Source: an uncultured Clostridium sp.
GTDB taxonomy: Bacteria > Bacillota > Clostridia > Lachnospirales > Lachnospiraceae
NCBI GenBank assembly: GCA_900551225.1
Contig: URUZ01000029.1
Coordinates: forward strand, 1-22,341
Length of the DNA stretch: 22,341 nt
Direction: 5' to 3'
Below, in pieces: positions 8,027-15,157 of this stretch. The position numbers and the translations under genes were made by a program. Each line of letters begins with the position of its first letter. The first letter of the stretch is position 1. The notes under the pieces are model-generated. The model made no database searches and had not been told where the DNA came from. It saw only the letters and a program-made list of their open reading frames with translations.

Positions 8027-8052
8027 AAAAAGGCCAACGCATAACGCCGGCC
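8027..8052 (-). terminator. Terminator-like hairpin in the leader region of the recombinase
   Basis: On the minus strand GGCCGGCG and CGTTGGCC pair over 8 bp (two G-T pairs) around a TTATG loop, followed directly by five Ts. This has the form of an intrinsic terminator for leftward transcription. No leftward gene lies between it and the divergent promoter region, so it may attenuate recombinase expression or be a relic. Confidence 0.55.
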
Positions 8053-8065
8053 TGCAGAACATGGA

Positions 8066-8132
8066 TATGGTAAATAATTCCAATACATAAATATTGGGTC
8101 AGTTTAGCACATTTGTCAAGTAATTTACCATA
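8066..8132. repeat. 10-bp inverted repeat flanking the divergent promoter region
   Basis: TATGGTAAAT at 8066-8075 and its exact reverse complement ATTTACCATA at 8123-8132 are 47 bp apart and bracket the candidate -35 elements. They could be regulator half-sites for a looping or paired operator. No regulator is assigned. Confidence 0.55.
8090..8119 (-). promoter_or_regulatory. Candidate divergent leftward promoter
   Basis: On the minus strand a perfect TTGACA (8119-8114) is followed after 18 bp by AATATT (8095-8090). It overlaps the rightward -35. Its transcript would soon meet the terminator-like hairpin at 8052-8027, upstream of the recombinase gene. Confidence 0.35.
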
Positions 8133-8142
8133 ACCATATCTT
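8113..8142 (+). promoter_or_regulatory. Candidate promoter of the ABC transporter operon
   Basis: TTGTCA at 8113-8118 and TATCTT at 8137-8142 have an 18-bp spacer, with the TTG start of the ATPase gene at 8170. The -10 match is moderate, so this is a tentative call. Confidence 0.35.
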
Positions 8143-8169
8143 TATTGCAGCAGATAGGAGGAGACATCA

Positions 8170-9159
8170 TTGATTGAGGTAAAAAATCTAGTAAAAGAGT
8201 ACGAAGGATATCTGGCTGTGGACCATCTGAGCTTCACGGTTGAGGACGGGCAGATCTATGGCTTCCTGGGTCCCAACGGCGCAGGGAAGTCCACAACCAT
8301 GAACATCATGACCGGTTATCTGGGCGCCACGGAGGGAGACGTCATCATAGACGGCCACAACATTCTGGAGGAGCCGGCCGCCGCCAAAGCCAGCATCGGC
8401 TACCTGCCCGAGGTCCCTCCCCTCTACCCGGATATGACTGTGCTGGAATACCTGGAATTCGCCGCCAGCCTGAAGAAGCTGCCCAGATCCCAGCGTCAGG
8501 AAGCGGTCTCTGAGGTAATGGATCTGGTAAAAATCACGGATGTGAAAGGGCGGCTGATCAAGAATCTCTCCAAGGGCTACCGCCAGCGTGTAGGAATGGC
8601 CCAGGCCATCCTGGGCAGGCCCCAGGTCATCATCCTGGATGAGCCAACCGTGGGCCTGGACCCCAAGCAGATCATTGAGATCCGCGACATGATCCGCGGC
8701 CTGGGTAAAAAGCACACTGTCCTGCTCAGCTCCCACATTCTCTCCGAGGTCAGCGCAGTCTGCGACCACATCCTGATCATTGCCCGGGGAAAGCTGATCG
8801 CCAGCGACACGCCGGAGAACCTGGAGCGGGAAATGGCCGGCGCAGGCGGAATGAAGCTATCCGTGAAAGGAGATGAGGCCCGGATACGCACGATCCTTAA
8901 GTCCCTGCCGGGCATCAGCTCCGCCATATTCTCAGAGTCCGGGGAGGAACATGTCTGCCGCGTGTCTCTGGAATTTGACGCCTCCTCATCGGGAGATGCC
9001 GACATCCGGGAAGCCCTCTTCTACGCATTTGCGGACCACCGCTGCCCCATTCTGTCCATGGAACCGGTTCACGCCTCCCTGGAACAAGTATTCCTGGAAC
9101 TGACAGAAGATGAAAATCAGATCAATCAGGAGGACAATGAAAATGAGAGCGATCTATAA
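8170..9159 (+). CDS. ABC transporter ATP-binding protein, GldA/CcmA-like
   Basis: 329 residues starting at TTG (8170), with AGGAGG about 8 nt upstream. Seen in order: Walker A GPNGAGKST (~34-42), a LPEVPPLYPDMTV Q-loop region typical of the GldA group, signature LSKGYRQR (~133-140), Walker B VIILDEPT (~153-160) and the switch His in LLSSHIL (~189). The ~110 C-terminal residues form the regulatory extension seen in ABC-2 exporter ATPases. It powers the membrane proteins encoded next; its end overlaps the permease start. The exported substrate cannot be told from sequence. The GldAFG name comes from Bacteroidetes gliding, but Firmicute operons of this form are not tied to gliding. Confidence 0.92.
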   Translation: MIEVKNLVKEYEGYLAVDHLSFTVEDGQIYGFLGPNGAGKSTTMNIMTGYLGATEGDVIIDGHNILEEPAAAKASIGYLPEVPPLYPDMTVLEYLEFAASLKKLPRSQRQEAVSEVMDLVKITDVKGRLIKNLSKGYRQRVGMAQAILGRPQVIILDEPTVGLDPKQIIEIRDMIRGLGKKHTVLLSSHILSEVSAVCDHILIIARGKLIASDTPENLEREMAGAGGMKLSVKGDEARIRTILKSLPGISSAIFSESGEEHVCRVSLEFDASSSGDADIREALFYAFADHRCPILSMEPVHASLEQVFLELTEDENQINQEDNENESDL

Positions 9160-10009
9160 CCGTGAACTGAAATCTTTCTTTTACTCTATGACGGGCTATG
9201 TGTTTATCGCCTTTGTCACCATGTTTATAGGCATCTATTTTATGGCCAACAACATGATCTCAGGATATCCTTACTTTTCCTACACCCTGAGCGCAGTGCT
9301 GATCATCCTGTTGATTGCGGTGCCGGTTCTCACCATGAGAAGCATGTCCGAGGAACACCGCTCCCGCACGGACCAGCTGCTTCTGACTTCCCCGGTATCC
9401 CTTTGGAGCATCGTAGCAGGCAAATACCTGTCCATGGTCACGGTGTTCGCCGTTCCCATGGCCATCTCCACCCTGTGTCCCCTGATCATACGGTCCACAG
9501 GCACCGCCTACCTGGCTGAGGATTACGGCGCGATCCTCACCTTCTTCCTGCTGGGCTGCGTCTATATATCCATCGGGCTCTTTATCTCCTCCCTGACAGA
9601 GAGCCAGCTGATCGCCGCCGCAGGCACCTTCGGCGTCCTGCTTCTGCTGATTCTCTGGCCCAGCCTGCTGTCCTTTCTGCCCACCACCGCCCAGGGTTCC
9701 CTGGCCGGCCTTCTGCTGTTGTGGACTCTGGCCGTGTTTGTCCTCTACCGCCTCACCGGCCATGTCCCCCTCTCTATGGGACTGGAAGGGGCGGGCGCTC
9801 TCGCGCTGGTTCTGACCTACGTGTTTAAGAAATCCCTGCTGGAACACGCGCTGACCCGGCTTCTGGGCAAGGTGGTGCTGGCCGATGTGTTCAACGATGT
9901 GGTGAACAACCATGTACTGGATCTGGCCGGTCTGCTGTACTATGTGAGCATCGCAGGCATCATGCTGTTCCTCACTGTGCAGATCATGGAAAAACGCAGA
10001 TGGAGCTAA
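9143..10009 (+). CDS. ABC-2 type permease, GldF-like
   Basis: 288 residues from ATG at 9143, which lies 9 nt after AGGAGG; an ATG at 9137 is possible but very close to that site. There are about six membrane segments: an early one at GYVFIAFVTMFIGIYFM, then LSAVLIILLIAVPVL, the segment after VSLWSIVAGKYLSM, AILTFFLLGCVYISIGLFI, LIAAAGTFGVLLLLILW and a final LLYYVSIAGIMLFLTVQI. The motif MRSMSEEHRSRTDQLLLTSPVS is typical of this exporter family. It overlaps the ATPase gene by 17 bp and is followed 11 bp later by the GldG-like gene, so it is translated from a shared message. It forms the channel of the exporter. Confidence 0.9.
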   Translation: MRAIYNRELKSFFYSMTGYVFIAFVTMFIGIYFMANNMISGYPYFSYTLSAVLIILLIAVPVLTMRSMSEEHRSRTDQLLLTSPVSLWSIVAGKYLSMVTVFAVPMAISTLCPLIIRSTGTAYLAEDYGAILTFFLLGCVYISIGLFISSLTESQLIAAAGTFGVLLLLILWPSLLSFLPTTAQGSLAGLLLLWTLAVFVLYRLTGHVPLSMGLEGAGALALVLTYVFKKSLLEHALTRLLGKVVLADVFNDVVNNHVLDLAGLLYYVSIAGIMLFLTVQIMEKRRWS

Positions 10010-10020
10010 GGAGGCCTAAA

Positions 10021-11466
10021 ATGAACAGAAAATTAAAAAAAGGCGGGGCCATGGCCCTGTTCACGGTCATTGTTATAGCCGCCGTGATTGTAATCAATCT
10101 GATGGCCGGGAAGCTGCCTGGCCAATACCGCCGCCTGGATCTGAGCACCAGCCGGATCTTCACTCTCAGCGATACCACCACCAGCCTTCTGGATGAACTT
10201 GCCCAGGATGTCAACATCTATATTGTAGGAGATCCTGACAGCATCGACAGCCGTATCACCCAGTTTGTGCAGCTGTACGCCGACTACTCCGGACGCATCC
10301 ATGTGGAGGCCAAAGATCCGGTCCTGCATCCTGATGTGCTGACCACTCTGGACACGAAAAGCAACACCGTTCTGGTCTCCTGCGAGAGCACAGGAAGGAA
10401 ACAGGCTATACCATTTTCGGATATTATCCAAATTGATCCAATGGCCTATTACCAGTACCAGCAGATCCATGAGACTGCATTTGACGGGGAAGGGCAGATC
10501 ACCAGCGCCATCTCCTCTGTGACCAATGAGCACCAGACCAAGGTATACCAGTTGAGCGGGCACCAGGAAACGCCCCTGGCCTCCGCCGTAACCGAGGCCC
10601 TGGGCAAGTCCAGCATGGTGTCGGAGGATCTGAACCTGCTGACCCAGGGCTCCGTCCCAGCGGACTGCGGCCTGCTGCTGATCGGTAATCCCCAGACAGA
10701 CCTGGCGAAGGATGAGACGGCCATGATACAGGATTATTTAAACAAGGGCGGCCATGTGCTGGTGCTGGCAGGCTACACCCCCGCAGGCTGCCCCAACCTG
10801 ACAGAGCTTCTCGGCAAGTACGGAATGAACCTGGTCAATGGGTACGTGGCTGACCCTGCGCCGCAGCATTACTACAATAACAACCCATTCTACATCTTCC
10901 CTGAATATGACGTTTCATCCGGTATGCTGACAGGAATCAACAGCAGTGATCCTGCGCTGTTTTTAAATCCATCGGCGCTGACTGTTGCGGAGGATCTGGA
11001 AGAAGGTCTGAGTGTGACACCCTTTTTGACCACCTCAGGCCAGGCGGTTCTGGTGGACCCGGATACCCAGGAACAGGTGCAGGATACCTATGTGCTTGGA
11101 GCGGTTGCGAGCAGGCCCGTGGGAGGCGGCGCAGGCATGGATACCACAGCCACGGTAGCGGACGCTTCCCCTTCATCAGATGAGGATGCGCCGGTATCCA
11201 CTCTCACCCTGATCACTGCCCCATCTCTTGTGGACGGAGACCTGCTGGCCCAGTTTCCCAGCATCACCAACCTGCGCATATTCATGAATGCGGCCACCTA
11301 CGGGCAGCCGGACATCAAGAACATCTCCATCCCGTCCAAGAGCCTGGACGTCACATTCAACGTGACCACAGCAGGCGGGCTGTGGAGCGCTCTGTTTATC
11401 ATTGTGATCCCGGTTCTGTTCCTGATCGCGGGCTTTGTGATCTGGATGAAACGGCGGAAGTTATAA
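10021..11466 (+). CDS. GldG-like ABC transport auxiliary protein
   Basis: 481 residues from ATG at 10021, with AAGGAGG 7 nt upstream; an upstream start at 10000 would overlap the permease end and lacks a site. There is a membrane segment near the N-terminus (MALFTVIVIAAVIVINLMAG) and one at the C-terminus (LWSALFIIVIPVLFLIAGFVIW) followed by basic residues. The long region between them faces outside and begins RRLDLSTSRIFTLSDTTTSLL, matching the ABC-type uncharacterised transport family (GldG). It contains a DRATG-like layout, including LLLIGNPQTDL and GGHVLVLAGY. It is thought to complete the exporter by handling substrate on the outer face, but its biochemical function is unproven. Confidence 0.88.
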   Translation: MNRKLKKGGAMALFTVIVIAAVIVINLMAGKLPGQYRRLDLSTSRIFTLSDTTTSLLDELAQDVNIYIVGDPDSIDSRITQFVQLYADYSGRIHVEAKDPVLHPDVLTTLDTKSNTVLVSCESTGRKQAIPFSDIIQIDPMAYYQYQQIHETAFDGEGQITSAISSVTNEHQTKVYQLSGHQETPLASAVTEALGKSSMVSEDLNLLTQGSVPADCGLLLIGNPQTDLAKDETAMIQDYLNKGGHVLVLAGYTPAGCPNLTELLGKYGMNLVNGYVADPAPQHYYNNNPFYIFPEYDVSSGMLTGINSSDPALFLNPSALTVAEDLEEGLSVTPFLTTSGQAVLVDPDTQEQVQDTYVLGAVASRPVGGGAGMDTTATVADASPSSDEDAPVSTLTLITAPSLVDGDLLAQFPSITNLRIFMNAATYGQPDIKNISIPSKSLDVTFNVTTAGGLWSALFIIVIPVLFLIAGFVIWMKRRKL

Positions 11467-11476
11467 GGAGGCGCCT

Positions 11477-12484
11477 ATGAAAAAAAATATAAACAGACTG
11501 ACAGCCGCTGCCGCTGTCCTGGTTGTCCTGTGCGGAGCCTATGGCCTGCTGTCCTGGCACCAGGGCCAGGCGGCGCAGGCCGCCAAAGAGACTGCCCTGG
11601 CGCAGCAGATCCACATGACGGACCTGCCGGATATCCATAAGATATCCATTGTAAACGGCGAGAAACAGCTGGACTTTGAACTGGACAGCGGCGTCTGGTA
11701 CTATGCCGGCGACAGGGACTGTCCCATCCGGCAGTCCACCCTCTCAAGCCTGGCCGGACAGCTGTCCTCACTAGAAGCCACCCGGCGGCTGGAGCAGCCG
11801 GATGCCCTGGCCTCCTACGGACTGGCAGATCCGTCCATACACTATGAGATCACCTCAAAGGACCAGAACACCGCCTCTCTGCTGATCGGCAGCCAGGTTG
11901 CCGCCTCAGATTCCGGCGTTCCGGAGACTCCGCCCACCGAATACTACGCCTGCCTGGCCGGAGGCAGCCAGGTCTACACCGTGGACTCTTCCCTGGCAGA
12001 CACTGCCGCCAAGGACCTATATGACTTCATTCAGACAGAATCCCTTCCAGCCGTCTCCGGCGCGGATATTCAGGACATAACCATCACCAGAAACGGCGTG
12101 AAGGAACATTTTGTGAAGAAGGAAACCGACAGCCAGGGGAATATCGCCTGGTACAGGGATTCCTCCGATTCAGAAGAAAACCGGTTGGAGGGCAACGGAC
12201 AGCTGAATATTCTGGCGGACGCGGTCAGCGGCCTGACCATCCGCTCCTGCGCCAACTATAACGCCACAGAGGAGGAGCTGGGCAGCTATGGTCTGGGCGA
12301 GCCTGTCATGACCGTCAGCTGGACCGCCGATGGCCCGGAGGGCGAGACCAGCACCACACTGCTGGTTGGCAGCCAGTCTCCTGACAGCACTGCCTATTAT
12401 ACCAAGCTTCAGGATTCCAACGCGGTCAATCTGATTGCAAAGGAGAGCGTGGAAAAGGTGATGAATGCGGCTGTACCAGAATAA
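11477..12484 (+). CDS. DUF4340 domain protein, exporter-associated
   Basis: 335 residues. ATG at 11477 has AAGGAGG upstream, 10 bp after the GldG-like gene ends. An N-terminal membrane segment (LTAAAAVLVVLCGAYGLLSW) leaves the rest outside the membrane. The soluble part shows the DUF4340 pattern of repeated short units: ISIVNGEKQLDFELDSGVWYYAG with RLEQPDALASYGLADP, then ITRNGVKEHFVKK with YGLGEPVMTVSW and LLVGSQSPDSTAYYTKL. This family is regularly the last gene of GldAFG-type operons. The function is unknown; a role with the exporter on the cell surface is inferred from position. I saw no clear terminator after it. Confidence 0.88.
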   Translation: MKKNINRLTAAAAVLVVLCGAYGLLSWHQGQAAQAAKETALAQQIHMTDLPDIHKISIVNGEKQLDFELDSGVWYYAGDRDCPIRQSTLSSLAGQLSSLEATRRLEQPDALASYGLADPSIHYEITSKDQNTASLLIGSQVAASDSGVPETPPTEYYACLAGGSQVYTVDSSLADTAAKDLYDFIQTESLPAVSGADIQDITITRNGVKEHFVKKETDSQGNIAWYRDSSDSEENRLEGNGQLNILADAVSGLTIRSCANYNATEEELGSYGLGEPVMTVSWTADGPEGETSTTLLVGSQSPDSTAYYTKLQDSNAVNLIAKESVEKVMNAAVPE

Positions 12485-12558
12485 CAATTATATATTGCCC
12501 GTATGACGGTTTCGCGGTATTCTTTATATAAGGAAATGTTATATGGAGGTACTGACAG

Positions 12559-13008
12559 ATGAAGGAACTGATATTGAGAAAAGCTGATGATTTTGATATG
12601 AAGGATATAATGGAGCTTCTGACGCAAGTATTCGCAGGCGAACAGCGCATCCCCGCTGACATGATCCCCCTTCCAGAGGCGCTCTGCCCCCAGTGGTGGT
12701 GCGCCCTTAAAGGCACGTCAATCGTGGGCGCAGTCTGCGCGTGGAAGGAAAACGGCAGGACCCACTGGGGAAGATTCGCCGTGAATCCCGCCAGCCGCGG
12801 GCTGCACGTCGGCACGCAGCTGGCAGAGTATTCCCTGAGGGATCTGTTCTCCCAGGGAATCACGGAAATCCACATGGAAGCCCGGGATGTAACTGTCATG
12901 ATCATCAGCAGATTGGGCGGCAGAATTACAGGAACCCCCGTAGAATTCTACGAGGGTTCCGTTACACCGATGATCTTATATAAAACAGATTTCTCAGATA
13001 AATGTTAA
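12559..13008 (+). CDS. GNAT family N-acetyltransferase
   Basis: 149 residues from ATG at 12559, with TGGAGG about 9 nt upstream. The acetyl-CoA binding region is visible as WGRFAVNPASRGLHVGTQLAEYSLRDL (the R-G-x-x-V-G pyrophosphate loop). The fold order is typical: an N-terminal strand-helix (LILRKADDFDMKDIMELL), then the core beta-alpha-beta, and a C-terminal strand. The substrate is unknown. It is 74 bp after the ABC operon and may be read from it. It ends 9 bp before the oppositely oriented Crp/Fnr-like gene, so the two transcripts converge. Confidence 0.82.
   Translation: MKELILRKADDFDMKDIMELLTQVFAGEQRIPADMIPLPEALCPQWWCALKGTSIVGAVCAWKENGRTHWGRFAVNPASRGLHVGTQLAEYSLRDLFSQGITEIHMEARDVTVMIISRLGGRITGTPVEFYEGSVTPMILYKTDFSDKC
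12931..12960. repeat. 30-bp near-perfect palindrome inside the GNAT gene
   Basis: The arms GGAACCC and GGGTTCC enclose a perfect 14-bp palindrome CGTAGAATTCTACG, with a single C/A mismatch between the parts. It is in frame and encodes GTPVEFYEGS. No T-run follows on either strand. It could form a strong RNA hairpin near the convergent gene end, or be a DNA-binding site. Confidence 0.7.
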
Positions 13009-13017
13009 AGGGATACT

Positions 13018-13701
13018 CTAGCAAACAGCTGCCTGTTTCCTCTCATGCAGCACAAAATGATTCTTCTGGTATTCCAGCAGGCCCTCTGCCTTCATCTTGC
13101 TCAGCTCATTGGACATGGCGCTGCGGTCCACTCCCAGATACCCGGCCAGCTCCTGCCTGTTGTGGGGAATGTCAAAGGTGCGGCCGCCGTGGGAGATGGC
13201 CTGCTCCGACAGATAGGACAGCAGCTTGTCCCTGGTGGTCTTGCGGGACATGTGTTCCAGCTTGTTCTCCAGCTTAACATTCTGTTCTGACAGTAGCCGC
13301 AGCATATTCTGGATCAGGCGGGTATGGAAATCGCAGGCAAGGGAACAAAAGGTAATCATCCGCTGGTAATCCATGAACAGCACCTCGCAGGTTCCCTCAG
13401 TCACCACGCTCACCGGCAGCACGGCTGTTCTGGCACAGGAGTAGGATTCTCCGAACACCTCCCCCTCCTTAATGTGAAACAGACCTTCACTGCGCCCCCA
13501 GAAATTCTCCTGGATCACCAGGGCTTTCCCCGATAAAAGAACCATAATGCTGTTCAGCGATTCCCCCATCCGGTAGATGTACTCCCCATCCTCATACCGC
13601 GTTGTCTCAGCGGCAGCGCATTTTAACAGGGTATATAACTCATCCTCATTGATCCCGTAGAACAACGGGCACTTCTTTAATATATTCAAAAACTCTTCCA
13701 T
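13018..13701 (-). CDS. Crp/Fnr-family transcriptional regulator
   Basis: 227 residues. Residues ~1-120 are a cyclic-nucleotide-binding-type beta-barrel (MEEFLNILKKCPLFYGINEDEL, GEYIYRMGESLNSIMVLLSG, EGEVFGES). A helix LIQNMLRLLSEQNVKLENKLEHM would form the dimer interface. The C-terminal winged helix is HNRQELAGYLGVDRSAMSNELSKMKAEGLLEY. The canonical cAMP phosphate-binding arrangement is not evident, and no iron-sulfur cysteine cluster is seen, so the effector is unknown. It has its own promoter within the end of argH and a palindrome over the start site, suggesting autoregulation. It converges with the GNAT gene. Confidence 0.88.
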   Translation of the reverse strand: MEEFLNILKKCPLFYGINEDELYTLLKCAAAETTRYEDGEYIYRMGESLNSIMVLLSGKALVIQENFWGRSEGLFHIKEGEVFGESYSCARTAVLPVSVVTEGTCEVLFMDYQRMITFCSLACDFHTRLIQNMLRLLSEQNVKLENKLEHMSRKTTRDKLLSYLSEQAISHGGRTFDIPHNRQELAGYLGVDRSAMSNELSKMKAEGLLEYQKNHFVLHERKQAAVC

Positions 13702-13720
13702 TCAGCCCCTCTTTTCGTTG

Positions 13721-13746
13721 TATTTACAACTTTATTGCTGTAAATA
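13721..13746. promoter_or_regulatory. Palindromic operator candidate before the Crp/Fnr-like gene
   Basis: TATTTACA, 10 bp, TGTAAATA: perfect 8-bp arms. It covers the predicted transcription start and lies 20 bp upstream of the regulator's ATG. The symmetry and spacing suit a Crp/Fnr dimer, so autorepression is the simplest reading. Confidence 0.6.
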
Positions 13747-13774
13747 TTATATAATCTCAACGTCAAGGCGTCAA
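13746..13774 (-). promoter_or_regulatory. Promoter of the Crp/Fnr-like gene
   Basis: On the minus strand TTGACG (13774-13769), a 17-bp spacer and TATAAT (13751-13746). The -35 lies in the last codons of argH. This is a strong sigma-A match, with the start predicted near 13739 inside the palindrome. Confidence 0.72.
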
Positions 13775-15145
13775 GAGGCTTTTTTTGTATTGGGCAATCA
13801 CGGCTGTCATTGCGTCTCTTCCGGGCGCTCCGATGGTGGTGCGTTTTTCCACACAGGTCTTCATGCTGATGGCGTCATAGATATCAGATTCAAACACAGG
13901 GCTGATCTCTTTGTACTCTTCCAAAGGGAGGTCGTCCAGGGCAATTCCTTTCTGGATACAGGCAAGCACCAGCTGCCCTACAATGCCATGGGCATCCCTG
14001 AAGGCCACACCGTGGTTCACCAGATAGTCCGCCGCATCGGTTGCATTGGTAAAGCCCTTCTTCGCGCTGGCCTCCATCACGTCTTTTCTGAAGGCCATGG
14101 ATGAGATCATTCCGGTGAACAGGGCCAGACAGCCTTTCACCGTGTCAATGGCATCGAATGCCAGCTCCTTGTCCTCCTGCATGTCCTTATTGTATGCCAG
14201 CGGAATTCCCTTCATGGTAGTCAGCAGGGATACCAGGGCGCCATATACACGCCCGCTCTTTCCCCGGATCAGCTCCGCAATATCCGGATTCTTCTTCTGC
14301 GGCATAATGCTGCTGCCCGTGCTGTAGGAATCATCAATCTCCACGAAACGGTACTCATTGGTATTCCAGATGATGATCTCCTCGCAGAACCGGCTCAGGT
14401 GCATGGAGATCGTGGAGAGGGCGCTGAGAAGTTCTATGAGGTAATCGCGGTCCGCCACAGAATCCATGGAATTTAAGGTAGGGCCGTAGAAATCCAGAAG
14501 CTCTGCCGTGTATTCCCTGTCCAGTGGATAGGTGGTTCCCGCCAGAGCGCCTGAACCTAAGGGACAGTAATTCATGCGCTCATAAATATCATGAAGCCTG
14601 GAGCGGTCCCTGGAAAACATCTCGAAGTATGCCCCCATGTGGTGGGCCAGGGTGATGGGCTGGGCCTTCTGAAGATGTGTGAAGCCGGGCATGAAGGTGT
14701 CCACATGTTCCTCCATGATCACCAGCAGTTCCTCCAGCAGGCCTTTCAACAGGTTCTGTAACTCCTGCACCTCATCCCTGGTGTAGAGCTTCATGTCCAG
14801 GGCCACCTGGTCATTGCGGCTGCGGCCTGTGTGGAGGCGTTTGCCCGCCTCCCCGATGCGCTCGGTGAGTGTCCCCTCCACAAATGAGTGGATATCCTCA
14901 TATCCGGAATCGGTGGATATAGCCAGCGCACCGCTGTCGAGATCCGACAAAATGCTTTCCAATCCGCGGATAATATCATCTCTGTCCTGACCGGTCAGAA
15001 TCCCCTGTTTAGCCAGCATTTTCACATGGGCTATACTGCCCCGGATGTCCTGTCTGTAGAACTTCTGGTCAAATGACAGGGATTCATTAAAGTTGTGCAC
15101 CAGCTGGTCGGTCTCCTTCGTAAAACGTCCGCCCCATAATTTCAT
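13763..15145 (-). CDS. argH: Argininosuccinate lyase
   Basis: 460 residues, the usual length. It splits argininosuccinate into arginine and fumarate, the last step of arginine synthesis, in the cytoplasm. Family marks are clear: KLWGGRF at the start, HTGRSRNDQVALD (~105-117), FTHLQKAQP (~155-163) with the catalytic His, and the fumarase/aspartase signature GSSIMPQKKNPD (~278-289) with the catalytic Ser. ATG at 15145 has TAGGAGAG upstream, overlapping the stop of the YfhO gene 12 bp away, so the two are probably co-transcribed. The usual partner argG is not in the window, and an ABC or argF neighbour is absent. That makes this an arginine gene in an unusual setting. Confidence 0.97.
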   Translation of the reverse strand: MKLWGGRFTKETDQLVHNFNESLSFDQKFYRQDIRGSIAHVKMLAKQGILTGQDRDDIIRGLESILSDLDSGALAISTDSGYEDIHSFVEGTLTERIGEAGKRLHTGRSRNDQVALDMKLYTRDEVQELQNLLKGLLEELLVIMEEHVDTFMPGFTHLQKAQPITLAHHMGAYFEMFSRDRSRLHDIYERMNYCPLGSGALAGTTYPLDREYTAELLDFYGPTLNSMDSVADRDYLIELLSALSTISMHLSRFCEEIIIWNTNEYRFVEIDDSYSTGSSIMPQKKNPDIAELIRGKSGRVYGALVSLLTTMKGIPLAYNKDMQEDKELAFDAIDTVKGCLALFTGMISSMAFRKDVMEASAKKGFTNATDAADYLVNHGVAFRDAHGIVGQLVLACIQKGIALDDLPLEEYKEISPVFESDIYDAISMKTCVEKRTTIGAPGRDAMTAVIAQYKKSLLTP

Positions 15146-15157
15146 GGCTTCACTCTC

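Noticed and set aside
13721..13746. A second recombinase site, because TTTACAAC resembles the switch repeat arms
   Set aside because: The spacing is 10 bp instead of 12, the inner arm bases differ, and no inverted partner was seen; a regulator operator fits better.
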